The notes: generated by a model from the sequence alone, not told the origin. A DNA stretch of 64,000 nt from Aphodosoma sp051870875 (GCA_051870875.1 JBJECG010000029.1:62001-126000), one strand, 5' to 3'. Shown: positions 36,089-46,239, numbered from the stretch's first letter. Numbers and translations are program-made.

Positions 36089-39000
36089 GCGACACTGCTG
36101 TTTTAGAACGTTCAAAAACCTGCCAATAAGAAACCGGCATAATAAACACTATCAACCCTACAGACAAAAGCGTACCGAAACATATCACCACCCCCATAGG
36201 CAACCAAAGGGCATCGGCACTGATAATCATCGGCAATACGCCAAGCGCAGTAGTGCAAGATGTCAGGAAGATAGGACGCATACGGCGCCGACCGGCCCAT
36301 AAAGCCGCCTCCCGCACACCATACCCATGCTTGAATCGCAACTCTTCGGCATACTCGAACATGATAATACCGTTGCGTACTATGATACCTACCAGACTTA
36401 TCAACCCGAGCACTGAAGTGAGACCAAAATCAAGGCCAAATATCCACAAACCGAAGAATGCCCCAAACAGACACAGTGTGCCAAGAACAAGAGTCAGGCA
36501 TGCCAACGACGCTTTTTTGAAGTGTATAAGCATAAATATGAAAAGTACCGTAACAGCACACAGAAACGCCAAAGCAATTTCCGGGATAACATCTGCATTC
36601 ACAGACGACAAACCGCCATAACGCACTTCCACATCATCAGGCAATTGCGGACGAATCGTATCATCGACATACCGTTTTATGGGCTTCATAACTTCAGGAT
36701 GGCTGTATCCGTACCTCAAATCAGAACTTACAGCAATGGAAGGACGGCCGGCGCGACGCACGTACTGAGCCGGTGTAACATACGGTACCACATCCGCGAT
36801 CTGACGCAACGGGACCGATACACCCGGTATCATTGTCGGTACAATTTGATTGCCAAACACTTCGTATGTCATAGTATCTGACACCAACTGATTGTACAAC
36901 CGCACATCTATACTTCTGTTATCTTCCCAAATCTGCGCAATATTCTGACCATTGAACGCACCGAGAGTGTACATGGAAAGCATTGATTTGTTGATTCCAA
37001 GGCGCATCGCCTCATCGGGATGCAGTTTTATGTCAACGGCAGTAACATAATTTTCATCATCGGAATGCACCCACTGCAATTCCGGCATACGTGACATGAA
37101 AGCACGAATGCTGTCGGCATAAGGTTGCATTTCCGCATAATTACCGCCTCTCAATTCCACCATAACAGGAGCAGTGACACCCTGATAATCCATTTGTTTG
37201 AATCTCAAAGCAGCTTCAGGGAAATAATCCGCATATTTGTTCTGGTACTCACGCAAAACAGTCTCTGTAGACAATACAGATTTAGTATTGACTATCATTT
37301 GTGCCACGTTTGACGATGGCACGACCGGTGCATAGGTAGCCGTAAATCTCGGGGCACCGGTTCCGACAAACGATGTTACAGATGTTACCCTGTCATCAGC
37401 CAAAAGTATCTGCTGCATCTCATTCACCACACGGTCGGTAGCGGAAATATCCGCATTGGCTTCAAGATAAACCTCTATGGCAAAATAATTGCGTGCAGCC
37501 TTTGGCATCATCTGTATATTGAGTTTCAAAAAGAAAAACACACCCAGCAACACCATTCCCAACCCACCAAGCAGCGTAAGTTTCGGGCAACGGAAACAGA
37601 GATTCAAAACCTTGTCATAACCATTCTGCAAGAACGAAAACAGCCACCGCTGTCCTTTCGAAATGATATTTTCACGACTTGGCAGTGTCGTGCCAATGAA
37701 TTTCACTTCCAACGACGGTACTACCAACACGGCGTAAGCGAGCGAAATAGCCAATGCAATGGCTATAACCCAGGGGAAAAACGAAACAAAGTCGCCAAGA
37801 TAACCGGTTATGACGGCACATGCCGGGAAAAACATAAAACTTATGGCTGACGTAGCCATGAACATGGGGAAGAATAGTTCGTTAGCCGATGCCACAGCTG
37901 CATCGGTACGCTTCATGCCGCGACCGAGATGCTCCATATAACCATCCATAGTGATGACAGCATCGTCAACTATCATACCAAGCACCACTATAAGAGATGC
38001 CAGCGTAACGGTATTCAGATCAATGCCTGTCATATACATAACAGCCAACGCTACAGCCACACACACCGGTACTCCAGAACCGGCAATCAAAGCCGAACGC
38101 ATGGGGAACAAGAGAAGCATGACCAATATGACCACAAGCATGGATATGACCAAATCGCGCAAAAACGAGATGACGGAAGTAGCGACCACTTCTGGCTGGT
38201 CGGTCACACGGCTAACTACCACGCTTTCGGGTAATCCGGTTTGAAATTTATCGAGTACCCCATCCACCTCTTTACCAAAATCGACTATATTGTTCTGCGG
38301 GCGCATTTCAAGAGAAAGAACCAGAGCCTGATTACCATTATAATCAACTTTAGACGTAGGTTTCCGATAGCAGCGCTCTATGGTGGCTATATCACAAAGG
38401 CGCACGACATTGCCTGATGGATCCGAATATACGATATGATCCGCTACCTCCTTTTCAGACGACAGTTGGCTGCTAATGTAAATAGGGGCGTTGATATAAC
38501 CGGTGCTGAATGTACCGGCAGGCACCTTCAACCCAGTAGTCTTGTAATTGAGCAACAAAGAAGACGGGCTGATGCCGTAGGCCGACAATTTGTCGAGATC
38601 GACCCTCACAGCTATCTCTTCGCTTTGTGCCCCAATAACCGAAACATTGGCCAAAGAAGGTATGGTACGCAACCGAGTTGCCAAATCATCAGCATACTCC
38701 TCCATCTCAGAATAACCCTTATCATCCGATTCAATGGCAATAAGCATCGAAGATATTGCACTGAAATCATCGAGCACAGCCACAGCCAACACTTCATCGG
38801 GTAACGTCATACGCGAGGCATTGAGTTTGAGCTTTATCTTTGCCCAGACTTCATTTTTCTTCTCTACAGGTGCCGTTATATCGACATAGATATAACACAT
38901 GCCATCTTTTGAGAAAGACTCGGTTGTAGCCCTATTCACCTCGGCAAATGAAAAAAGTATGTCTTCCAACGGTCTGGTGAGCTGTTCGTCGACCTCCGCT

Positions 39001-39185
39001 GCGGAAGCTCCAGGGTATACACCGACAACCAGCCCCATCTTTATCTCAAAGGCCGGAAACTCGTCTTTGTTCATCACAACCAATCCATATATACCCAATG
39101 CTATCAGAGCAAGCAGTATAGCATATACAATCTTCTTGTGATTGATAGCGCCACGCACTATATTCCAATTTTTACCCATCAGCAC
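36075..39185 (-). CDS. RND efflux transporter, inner-membrane permease
   Basis: 1036 residues, the expected length for AcrB/CzcA-type pumps, with twelve predicted membrane segments in two halves separated by large periplasmic loops. TM4 carries the proton-relay acids in GMIVDDAVITMDGYMEH. Periplasmic PGASAAEVDEQLTRPLED and FMLIHFKKASLACLTLVLG, GLISLVGIIVRNGIIMFEYAEE in the second half are typical. It resembles the HAE-1/'efflux RND permease' branch that handles organic compounds more than metal CzcA, but the substrate is unknown. The ATG at 39185 or the one at 39179 (MGKNWNIV) could be used. Lies between adaptor and TolC genes. Confidence 0.93.
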   Translation of the reverse strand: MLMGKNWNIVRGAINHKKIVYAILLALIALGIYGLVVMNKDEFPAFEIKMGLVVGVYPGASAAEVDEQLTRPLEDILFSFAEVNRATTESFSKDGMCYIYVDITAPVEKKNEVWAKIKLKLNASRMTLPDEVLAVAVLDDFSAISSMLIAIESDDKGYSEMEEYADDLATRLRTIPSLANVSVIGAQSEEIAVRVDLDKLSAYGISPSSLLLNYKTTGLKVPAGTFSTGYINAPIYISSQLSSEKEVADHIVYSDPSGNVVRLCDIATIERCYRKPTSKVDYNGNQALVLSLEMRPQNNIVDFGKEVDGVLDKFQTGLPESVVVSRVTDQPEVVATSVISFLRDLVISMLVVILVMLLLFPMRSALIAGSGVPVCVAVALAVMYMTGIDLNTVTLASLIVVLGMIVDDAVITMDGYMEHLGRGMKRTDAAVASANELFFPMFMATSAISFMFFPACAVITGYLGDFVSFFPWVIAIALAISLAYAVLVVPSLEVKFIGTTLPSRENIISKGQRWLFSFLQNGYDKVLNLCFRCPKLTLLGGLGMVLLGVFFFLKLNIQMMPKAARNYFAIEVYLEANADISATDRVVNEMQQILLADDRVTSVTSFVGTGAPRFTATYAPVVPSSNVAQMIVNTKSVLSTETVLREYQNKYADYFPEAALRFKQMDYQGVTAPVMVELRGGNYAEMQPYADSIRAFMSRMPELQWVHSDDENYVTAVDIKLHPDEAMRLGINKSMLSMYTLGAFNGQNIAQIWEDNRSIDVRLYNQLVSDTMTYEVFGNQIVPTMIPGVSVPLRQIADVVPYVTPAQYVRRAGRPSIAVSSDLRYGYSHPEVMKPIKRYVDDTIRPQLPDDVEVRYGGLSSVNADVIPEIALAFLCAVTVLFIFMLIHFKKASLACLTLVLGTLCLFGAFFGLWIFGLDFGLTSVLGLISLVGIIVRNGIIMFEYAEELRFKHGYGVREAALWAGRRRMRPIFLTSCTTALGVLPMIISADALWLPMGVVICFGTLLSVGLIVFIMPVSYWQVFERSKTAVSHEDL

Positions 39186-39209
39186 AAACTTATCAATCTT
39201 GCATATCCA

Positions 39210-40226
39210 TCACTCTTTAATGAAAACTTCCGAACCGGAACTGACTTTACGACTGCCGTCGACAATAACCAAATCACCAGGCTTCAAACCATATGAGACT
39301 TTTACCCCCCGCTCGGCAAACCCGCCAATTTCAATATATCTTTTTTCAACCACATTGTCCACCACCACCCAAACATACTTGCCATAACTGTCCATCTTTA
39401 CTATTGATGACGGCACAACTATAGAAATATCATCGGCGTCTTCGACATAAACTTTTGTGACCATGCCTGGCATCATACCACAGGAATTACCGACCAAACT
39501 AAGTGTAAAATCATAACTATGTGACACGACCGAAGCTGCAACCCCTTTGGTTGCTATAACGGCCTTCACGGACTTATTGCCCAAAGCCGGCACTTCGACA
39601 AGAGCACTGTCACCAACAGAATAATTGACCACTTCCGTTTCCGGAACAGCAATGTGCACTTCGACAGACGACACATCAAATACAGTCATAACAGGCTGTA
39701 ATACCGACAATTCCACACCGACAACAACATGTATGTCTCCGACAACGCCATCGAACGGGGCTTTCAAATTACAATCTTCGAGCGACTGGGCGGCAACGAC
39801 AGCCTGAGCCCGCGCCTGCGCAAGTTTAGTTTCTACATCAACGACCTTGATATCAGGTACAGAATTGGTTGCCTTTACCTGCATAAGGCGTTCATAGCCA
39901 TCCTCAGCCTGCCGCAATGTGGCTTGAGCCATATCATACGCCGACTGCAGGGTATGCGAGTCCACTACAGCAAGAATTTGCCCAGCAGTCACATTATCAC
40001 CCTGTTTCACTTTCATCTCAGACAAACGTCCTGAATATTTTGCCATTACAGACACCTCTGCCGATGCCTTGACCGTACCGACGAATATATGTTGCGAAAC
40101 ATGCCGATCCATGTCCACTTTCATAACCCGCACCGTCACCGGGTCTGCTTGTTTTCTTTCTTTTTCCAATTTTGAACACGACACAAGCACCGTAAGCAAA
40201 ACCAAAATAAAAATCTTTATCTTCAT
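39210..40226 (-). CDS. RND efflux adaptor lipoprotein (HlyD/MFP family)
   Basis: 338 residues from the ATG at 40226 (MKIKIFILVLLTVLVSC), a lipoprotein signal with the lipobox Cys directly after VS; the ATG at 40238 adds four residues. The barrel-sandwich hybrid (HIFVGTVKASAEVSVMAKYSGRLSEMKVKQGDNVTAGQILAVVD), a short helical hairpin, and LKAPFDGVVGDIHVVVGVE are seen, then the beta-barrel segment and GLKPGDLVIVDGSRKV. It links the RND pump to TolC in the periplasm. The spacing to the pump is 24 bp. Confidence 0.92.
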   Translation of the reverse strand: MKIKIFILVLLTVLVSCSKLEKERKQADPVTVRVMKVDMDRHVSQHIFVGTVKASAEVSVMAKYSGRLSEMKVKQGDNVTAGQILAVVDSHTLQSAYDMAQATLRQAEDGYERLMQVKATNSVPDIKVVDVETKLAQARAQAVVAAQSLEDCNLKAPFDGVVGDIHVVVGVELSVLQPVMTVFDVSSVEVHIAVPETEVVNYSVGDSALVEVPALGNKSVKAVIATKGVAASVVSHSYDFTLSLVGNSCGMMPGMVTKVYVEDADDISIVVPSSIVKMDSYGKYVWVVVDNVVEKRYIEIGGFAERGVKVSYGLKPGDLVIVDGSRKVSSGSEVFIKE

Positions 40227-40241
40227 AACCGCCACCAATTT

Positions 40242-41186
40242 TCACAATCTCAAGCCATCTGTACCAAGCGAGTGCAACAAACATGCCAATTCCGTTTCAA
40301 TTTTCGTCCTAAATGCCTTATATTCCTCACTTTCGGGATTACGGGGACGGTGCTCCAACGCACGTTTCAGTTTTTCCACCTCCAACATCGCGGCACGAGC
40401 TTCGTCCGTCATATATGTATCGACAAACCGTTGCCACACATAGTCCAATGCCTGTCCTGACGGATGGAGCATGTCTTCTGCAAAGAAGCGGTAGTCCCGC
40501 AGTTCGTCAAGTACTATCTCATAAGAGGGGAAATAGAGCAGCTGAGGGTACATGTCGCACAACTTATTGACAGCCAATAGCAGTGTAGCCTTGTTTATCT
40601 GCGAATGGTGTGCCCCACGCCCCATGTAACGTACCGGACTTACTGTAAATATAACCTTCAACGCCGGACTGAACCTCCACAAACCATCAAGCAGCCCCTC
40701 CCACTCCTCCACTATTTCGGAAACAGACAATTGTCGTTCGACAAAACAACAGGCTGGCATCTTATGACAATTGCTGACCACATTCCCTTCATATTCGTAA
40801 ACCCACGACGAACCGAATGTGACTATCAGATGAGATGCTTTTTCCAGCCATTCCTCGGCATAGCTGAAAGCAACCCGAATACCATCCAAAACCTCATCGC
40901 AACTGTCACCGTCAAACATGCCATGATGCATCAACGAAAACCAACGGGCATTGTATTCCATAAGATCAGCCCCGGTATAACACACACCATCTATAAGGCG
41001 ATGCAATATTTCCGATACCGACATTGGGTTGTAGGTAATGCCATTGGGATTAACCAAGACCTTATACCCTGCACGCAACATCCGTTCACCTACATTCTGG
41101 GCAAAACACGACCCTATCATCATTACATGCGATTGATAGTCGATCATCGGTACCGGCTTAATATTGACGGGTGTCGTAAAATTCAT
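40242..41186 (-). CDS. GSCFA-domain protein
   Basis: 314 residues from the ATG at 41186 (MNFTTPVNIKPVP). The family name motif is literally present: MIGSCFAQNVGERM near residues 24-37, followed by NPNGITYNPMSV and the LIVTFGSSWVYEYEGNVVSNCHKMP block. GSCFA proteins are SGNH/GDSL-like, so esterase or acyltransferase activity is plausible but unproven. Its stop lies 15 bp before the adaptor gene start, and the S41 peptidase gene ends 12 bp upstream. Confidence 0.93.
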   Translation of the reverse strand: MNFTTPVNIKPVPMIDYQSHVMMIGSCFAQNVGERMLRAGYKVLVNPNGITYNPMSVSEILHRLIDGVCYTGADLMEYNARWFSLMHHGMFDGDSCDEVLDGIRVAFSYAEEWLEKASHLIVTFGSSWVYEYEGNVVSNCHKMPACCFVERQLSVSEIVEEWEGLLDGLWRFSPALKVIFTVSPVRYMGRGAHHSQINKATLLLAVNKLCDMYPQLLYFPSYEIVLDELRDYRFFAEDMLHPSGQALDYVWQRFVDTYMTDEARAAMLEVEKLKRALEHRPRNPESEEYKAFRTKIETELACLLHSLGTDGLRL

Positions 41187-41198
41187 AATTTGCCACAA

Positions 41199-42230
41199 TT
41201 ATTTTCGAGACAGTATTTCAACAGCCTTTTCCAATATAGCATCTTTGCCGGCAAGTACATCTTCAGCAGTTATATGGATTTCAATATCCGGCATAACACC
41301 AAATTCGGTATGTTTCATACAGGCATCATACATAGGCACGGCGGAAAAACGCACCATCCATCCATTAGGCAACTCCTGCGACAACGGCATACCGCCACCA
41401 CCTCCAGTCATTCCTCCAACAACAATCACATTTGAGGCGCACAACATCCGTACAACAAAATCATTAGTGGCAGAATAACACATACGATTGGTAAGGACGA
41501 CCACCTTTCGGTCAGACCAATCTATAGGGGCGTCAACAGGGTCCGTTGCAAAAGGTTCCGGATCCGAAAAATCATCATGTCCTGCTCCAATCTTATGACG
41601 GATGTAACCGGTCACGGTCTTATCCTTGAAAAAACAAGATGCAAACCGTCTGCTATAATCCAAACTACCACCTCCATTGTCACGTACATCTATCACCAAA
41701 CCGTCAGCATCCTTGAAATAATTGTCCATATAGAGCAAATTTGCAGCCGAAAAGCCATTGGAAAAACTGCTGTATCCAATATAACCGACATCAGAGCCTT
41801 GCAGATAACCATATACGAAACCTCCGGCCCGGCGCACACCATTTTTCAGATACTTGTCGGAATAAATGATGCCGCTGTAGTAATCAGCAGGATAATCGGT
41901 GTACCATCCGGAACAGACCGAGACATCAAACGGAGAATAAAGGTTGACATGTCCGTCCTGCAAAGTGTCAAGCATCTGCGCCAACAAGTCGAAATACTCA
42001 TATACAGACCAAACCTGCTTCCCGTACAATTTTGCATGATAAATGCCGTAAACACCGTCCCAATCTATATTCTTTGCATCGAAATAACAATAACGTTCAT
42101 CAAGCAACGCCCACAGGGCATGAAGATTTTCCTCCGGATCAGAGGTATACTCGGTGACAATTTCTTGTCGTGGCTGACATCCTGCGAGCATGAACAGAAC
42201 AAGCAATATGACCGTTATAGTTTTCATCAT
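41199..42230 (-). CDS. S41-family (tail-specific-like) peptidase, lipoprotein
   Basis: 343 residues. The signal ends at a lipobox, MLAGC, so it is an envelope lipoprotein. NLHALWALLDERYCYFD and LAQMLDTLQDGHVNLYSP are the tricorn/Tsp N-terminal pattern; a PDZ domain is short or missing. The S41 catalytic core is DVRDNGGGSLDYSRRFAS followed by VVLTNRMCYSATNDFVV (Ser in CYSAT) and GGMTGGGGGMP. It probably trims envelope proteins. Fourth gene in the lipoprotein-to-TolC run. Confidence 0.9.
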   Translation of the reverse strand: MMKTITVILLVLFMLAGCQPRQEIVTEYTSDPEENLHALWALLDERYCYFDAKNIDWDGVYGIYHAKLYGKQVWSVYEYFDLLAQMLDTLQDGHVNLYSPFDVSVCSGWYTDYPADYYSGIIYSDKYLKNGVRRAGGFVYGYLQGSDVGYIGYSSFSNGFSAANLLYMDNYFKDADGLVIDVRDNGGGSLDYSRRFASCFFKDKTVTGYIRHKIGAGHDDFSDPEPFATDPVDAPIDWSDRKVVVLTNRMCYSATNDFVVRMLCASNVIVVGGMTGGGGGMPLSQELPNGWMVRFSAVPMYDACMKHTEFGVMPDIEIHITAEDVLAGKDAILEKAVEILSRK

Positions 42231-42250
42231 ACATTTGTCTACGATTCAAT

Positions 42251-43069
42251 CTATTCCAAAGGTTTCAAGTTAAGGGCAAAGCCTATTTGGCCGGACAGAG
42301 AGTTGCTGACAACTGAAATACCGTTGGCATGCCACTGCCGGTAATCGTGGTTCATGGCAATGAAGAGAGTCCCAGTGCCGAATTTCAATTCAACCCGGAA
42401 TTTGCCACGTACACCCTGACGGTTGTGAAACGAAGAGAAATGCACTACGTCCGACAATCCTTTTGGCAACATCAGATACAACTCATAATATGATTGTCCC
42501 ATCTCGGGAACAAACATTGTCCCAATAACGGGAACGGAAAGCGAATAGCCTACCGTAAGACGATTTTTACGCCAGTCGTAGCTCCAGCCGGCACCGGCAG
42601 AAGCCAACAATTGGATTTCCACATCACCTGATGCCATATTGTTAACATTCCGGTTATGATATCTAACCGCTCCGTGTATATCAACCACACCTCCCGCCGA
42701 CAACACCAGCGCACCGACCGGCCGCCACACATAATGTGAACCGTAGCCTATATCAACGCCAGCATACTGCAAATAAGCCGAATACGAGACATTCATCAAC
42801 ATGGGAGCATAATACCAATAGTCGTACACCTGCCACGACACCCGTCTGTCCGTCCCTCTGTACCAACCTTGGTGTACTGCATGCAAGTCAACCACCACAC
42901 CACTGTACCGCTGATTGCTCAGATAAGTGTCGGCAACAGACAGCTTCCCTGCACCAACCGACCACCAATTACGCACAACCCCTACAGTATCTACAGCCGA
43001 CAAACTTGCCGACAGCACAGACATAACGGCAACAAAGCAAAGACGCAATCTCATAATGTCCAATGTCAT
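42251..43069 (-). CDS. DUF3316-like outer-membrane protein
   Basis: 272 residues from the ATG at 43069, which overlaps the queA stop as ATGA; the longer frame to 43153 is inside queA. A signal peptide follows (LRLCFVAVMSVLSASLSA). Alternating aromatic and polar residues, RNVNNMASGDVEIQLLASAGAG, and MFVPEMGQSYYELYLML with FSSFHNRQGVRG agree with DUF3316, a Bacteroidota family that looks like a small outer-membrane beta-barrel. Function unknown. Translational coupling to queA is notable. Confidence 0.75.
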   Translation of the reverse strand: MTLDIMRLRLCFVAVMSVLSASLSAVDTVGVVRNWWSVGAGKLSVADTYLSNQRYSGVVVDLHAVHQGWYRGTDRRVSWQVYDYWYYAPMLMNVSYSAYLQYAGVDIGYGSHYVWRPVGALVLSAGGVVDIHGAVRYHNRNVNNMASGDVEIQLLASAGAGWSYDWRKNRLTVGYSLSVPVIGTMFVPEMGQSYYELYLMLPKGLSDVVHFSSFHNRQGVRGKFRVELKFGTGTLFIAMNHDYRQWHANGISVVSNSLSGQIGFALNLKPLE

Positions 43070-44301
43070 TGTTTCCGTTCGAGCAGCGAACTGTCGCCAT
43101 AACTCAAGAACCGGAAGCCGTTCGCCAAGGCGTAGCCATATATTCTGCGCCAATCATCACCACCTACAAACGCTGATACCAACAGGAGCAAAGTACTGTG
43201 CGGCTGGTGAAAATTGGTTATAAGCTTATCAACAATCCTGAATTTATATGATGGGACTATGATAATGCGAGTGGCCGCATGTATCGAAAGGATATGGCGA
43301 CGGTCAAGATAACCGACAATAGCGCCAAGAGCCTCCTCTACCGGCACATTGCGACAGCTGTCATAAGGCTCCCACTGGTCGACAACCAAATCAGGGTCAT
43401 CGGGATTATCCAATATATGACACCCTATGTAGTAAAGGCTTTCAAGGGTACGTACAGACGTTGTTCCAACGGCAGCAACGTGACACAAATGCGACAAAAG
43501 CGACATTATGGTATGACGGTACACCTCTATGGTTTCGCGGTGCATTGGATGACCTCCTATGTTATCGGATTTCACAGGCTGGAAAGTACCGGCACCCACA
43601 TGCAGCGTCACCTCCTCTTCGCACACCCCACGCAAAGCCACCCGATGCAGCACCTCGCGTGTGAAATGCAAACCGGCAGTAGGGGCTGCTACAGACCCAT
43701 CCTGCTTGGAATATACGGTCTGATAAGCAGTTTTGTCGCTCTCTTCTGTGGCACGCCCCAGATAGGGAGGAATTGGCAACTGCCCGAAACACTCCAATAT
43801 ATCAGCCCACGAAACCTGCGGATCATCCCATTCAAACCTGACAAGATGCGACATGGAATCTTCAAAACACTCTTCAAAAAAACGATGTGCGGCAAGAATG
43901 ACCGGTCTGCCCTTTACCAACAACGACTGTTGCAACGGGCCTGATTTCCAACGACGGGCATTGCCTATCAGACACTGCCATGTACAACACCCTACAGACT
44001 GGAACACCAACGCATAATCTGACGGGTCATAAGGCTCCAGACAAAATATCTCGATTCCAGCACCTGTATCTTTTCTGAAATGAAGCCGTGCCTGTATGAC
44101 CTTGGTATTGTTGTACACCATCAAGTCACCCGGTTCAAGCAAATCCGGCAAATCGTAAAACTTGTATTCTGCAATCTTTCCGTCACGATAATGCAACAAT
44201 TTGGAATGATCGCGCGGAACGACAGGATAACGCGCTATACGGTCATCTGGCAACAGATAGTCAAAAGCTCCGACACTTATATTTTTTACATCCAAAACCA
44301 T
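43066..44301 (-). CDS. queA: S-adenosylmethionine:tRNA ribosyltransferase-isomerase QueA
   Basis: 411 residues, about 60 longer than the E. coli enzyme, as is usual in Bacteroidota. It adds the ribosyl group of SAM to preQ1 in tRNA to make epoxyqueuosine. FDYLLPDDRIARYPVVPRDHSKLL, GDLMVYNNTKVIQARL, PTAGLHFT, VTLHVGAGTFQPVK and TNFHQPHSTLLLLVSAF are the family landmarks. It sits 3 bp behind a small lipoprotein gene and overlaps the DUF3316 gene, so its expression is tied to envelope genes. Other queuosine genes are not in the window. Confidence 0.95.
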   Translation of the reverse strand: MVLDVKNISVGAFDYLLPDDRIARYPVVPRDHSKLLHYRDGKIAEYKFYDLPDLLEPGDLMVYNNTKVIQARLHFRKDTGAGIEIFCLEPYDPSDYALVFQSVGCCTWQCLIGNARRWKSGPLQQSLLVKGRPVILAAHRFFEECFEDSMSHLVRFEWDDPQVSWADILECFGQLPIPPYLGRATEESDKTAYQTVYSKQDGSVAAPTAGLHFTREVLHRVALRGVCEEEVTLHVGAGTFQPVKSDNIGGHPMHRETIEVYRHTIMSLLSHLCHVAAVGTTSVRTLESLYYIGCHILDNPDDPDLVVDQWEPYDSCRNVPVEEALGAIVGYLDRRHILSIHAATRIIIVPSYKFRIVDKLITNFHQPHSTLLLLVSAFVGGDDWRRIYGYALANGFRFLSYGDSSLLERKQ

Positions 44302-44304
44302 TGT

Positions 44305-44628
44305 CTATCTACCTCGTTTAACAAGTTTTGCACCGTCAGGCGAAACAAGCGTCCCGTCATCGACCATATAAAGATGCAGACCACCTTTAGCATCAGTCAC
44401 CAGCAAAGCCGAATGGTCGACATCCCATACATACTCGGCTCCGACAGATGAATCGGCAGTCACAATACGGCATACACTTTCCGGATTCAAGACAAGAGAT
44501 ACTGTATCATTGGAAAACGTACCGTACCACCACTCTTCACTGTCCGCCGACTTGCCTTTTCCTGACGAACACCCAGCCATAACAGACAATATGAAAAGGG
44601 AGGTTAAAAAAAACACATTCTTTTTCAT
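44305..44628 (-). CDS. Small lipoprotein, unrecognised
   Basis: 107 residues from the ATG at 44628 (MKKNVFFLTSLFILSVMAGC), a textbook lipoprotein signal; the longer frame to 44775 runs across the promoter. The mature part is small, rich in Asp, Ser and Val, with WWYGTFSNDTVSLVLNPES and VDDGTLVSPDGAKLV, which could be one small beta-barrel of the NlpE or META type, but I do not recognise it. First gene of the eight-gene minus-strand run; its stop is 3 bp from the queA start. Confidence 0.75.
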   Translation of the reverse strand: MKKNVFFLTSLFILSVMAGCSSGKGKSADSEEWWYGTFSNDTVSLVLNPESVCRIVTADSSVGAEYVWDVDHSALLVTDAKGGLHLYMVDDGTLVSPDGAKLVKRGR

Positions 44629-44690
44629 TAGTATATTGTTATTCATAACATCACAAACACCGACAAAGGGACGCCACCCCAATATTTCTG

Positions 44691-44698
44691 CAAAGTTA
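44691..44698 (-). promoter_or_regulatory. -7 box of the lipoprotein-queA-efflux operon
   Basis: TAACTTTG on the minus strand, 62 bp before the lipoprotein ATG. No good -33 box is visible at the usual distance. Confidence 0.45.
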
Positions 44699-44775
44699 CG
44701 AATTTTCATCCGTATTTGGAATCGGATAAGTTGGAAAAAGTTGAAAAAGACAGATTTTAATTGCAGAAAATTCAC

Positions 44776-44783
44776 TATCTTTG
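44776..44783 (+). promoter_or_regulatory. -7 box of purB
   Basis: TATCTTTG, followed by GCAG, 68 bp before the purB ATG. The -33 position is AT-rich without a clean TTTG. Confidence 0.5.
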
Positions 44784-44851
44784 CAGTGAATTATATCTGA
44801 TATGGAAGCATAAAGGAAACGGAAGTACAACATAAACACTTATACATAATT

Positions 44852-46150
44852 ATGATTGATCGTTACAGCAGAAAGGTCATGCGCGATGTGTGGACTGAAG
44901 AAAACAAATTCAACGCTTATCTCAAAGTAGAACTCTACGCCTCCGAAGCCTGGAGCAAACTTGGGGCAGTACCAGAGGAGGATGTCAGAAAGTTATGGGA
45001 AAAAGCATCTTTTTCTATTCCGCGCATTTATGAAATAGAGCAGCAGACCCGTCATGATGTGGTAGCGTTCACACGAGCTGTGAGTGAAACTCTTGGAGAG
45101 GAACGCAAATGGATCCATTACGGTCTGACATCTACAGACGTAGTTGACACAGCCAACGGCTATTTGATGAAACAAGCCGACAATATTCTGCGTGACGACC
45201 TGCAACAGTTCCTCGATGTGCTGAAACGCCAGGCTCTCCGCTTCAAGAAGCAACCGTGTATCGGCCGTACCCACGGTATTCATGCCGACATCACTTCATT
45301 CGGATTGAAGTGGGTTCTTTGGTATGCCGAAATGAAGCGCAACATAGAACGTTTCGAACGAGCAGCACAAGACATCGAAGTTGGCAAGATGAGCGGAGCT
45401 GTAGGCAATTTCGCAAACATTCCACCATTTGTCGAAGAATACGTATGTGAACATCTCGGTATAGGCCACGCCCTGGTTTCGACCCAAGTCATCCAGCGTG
45501 ACCGCCATGCATACTATATGGCCACGCTTGCCGTGATAGCATCGAGCCTTGAACAGATGGCACTTGAAATCCGTAACCTGCAGCGTACTGAAGTACACGA
45601 AGTGGAAGAGGCATTCGGCAAAGGACAAAAAGGCTCAAGCGCAATGCCGCACAAGCGCAACCCTATATCATCGGAAAATATCTGCGGATGTGCCCGTGTA
45701 ATGCGCGGTTATATGGCCACATTCTATGAAAACGTTGCATTGTGGCACGAACGCGACATATCGCATTCCGCTACCGAACGCATAATTCTGCCGGATGCCA
45801 CCATGTTGCTCGACTATATGCTCAACCGCTTCAAAGGCATCCTCGAAAACCTGGTGGTATTTCAGGATCAGATGTTGGCCAATATCTACCGCACCCGCAA
45901 AATAATCTTTGCACAACGTGTAATGAACGCACTGATTGCCAAAGGATTTGTCCGTGAAGAGGCTTATGACACCGTACAACCGATTGCTATGAAGGCTTGG
46001 AGCGAAGGTCTTGATTACCAACAGTTGCTGTCTGAGAATGAGAAAGTGATGAGTTATATCACCAAAGAAGAACTCGACAATTGTTTCACACTCGACTATT
46101 ATTTCTCGCAGGTGGACTACATATATGAGCGCAACGGTATCACCGAATAA
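44852..46150 (+). CDS. purB: Adenylosuccinate lyase
   Basis: 432 residues. It cleaves SAICAR and adenylosuccinate, acting twice in purine synthesis. The fumarase/aspartase signature is GSSAMPHKRNPISSENICG; the N-terminal MIDRYSRKVMRDVWTEENK and GLTSTDVVDTANGY with TH in IGRTHGIHADITSFG are as expected for the short PurB type found in Bacillus and Bacteroidota. First of four genes that complete AMP and GMP synthesis from IMP. Confidence 0.97.
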   Translation: MIDRYSRKVMRDVWTEENKFNAYLKVELYASEAWSKLGAVPEEDVRKLWEKASFSIPRIYEIEQQTRHDVVAFTRAVSETLGEERKWIHYGLTSTDVVDTANGYLMKQADNILRDDLQQFLDVLKRQALRFKKQPCIGRTHGIHADITSFGLKWVLWYAEMKRNIERFERAAQDIEVGKMSGAVGNFANIPPFVEEYVCEHLGIGHALVSTQVIQRDRHAYYMATLAVIASSLEQMALEIRNLQRTEVHEVEEAFGKGQKGSSAMPHKRNPISSENICGCARVMRGYMATFYENVALWHERDISHSATERIILPDATMLLDYMLNRFKGILENLVVFQDQMLANIYRTRKIIFAQRVMNALIAKGFVREEAYDTVQPIAMKAWSEGLDYQQLLSENEKVMSYITKEELDNCFTLDYYFSQVDYIYERNGITE

Positions 46151-46239
46151 ATATTGGCGGCAAACTGATTCAGTCCAGACAAAAAACAGTCGCTTCAAAG
46201 AGATTTCCTGACACAACAAACCATAAAAATTTACAGAAT

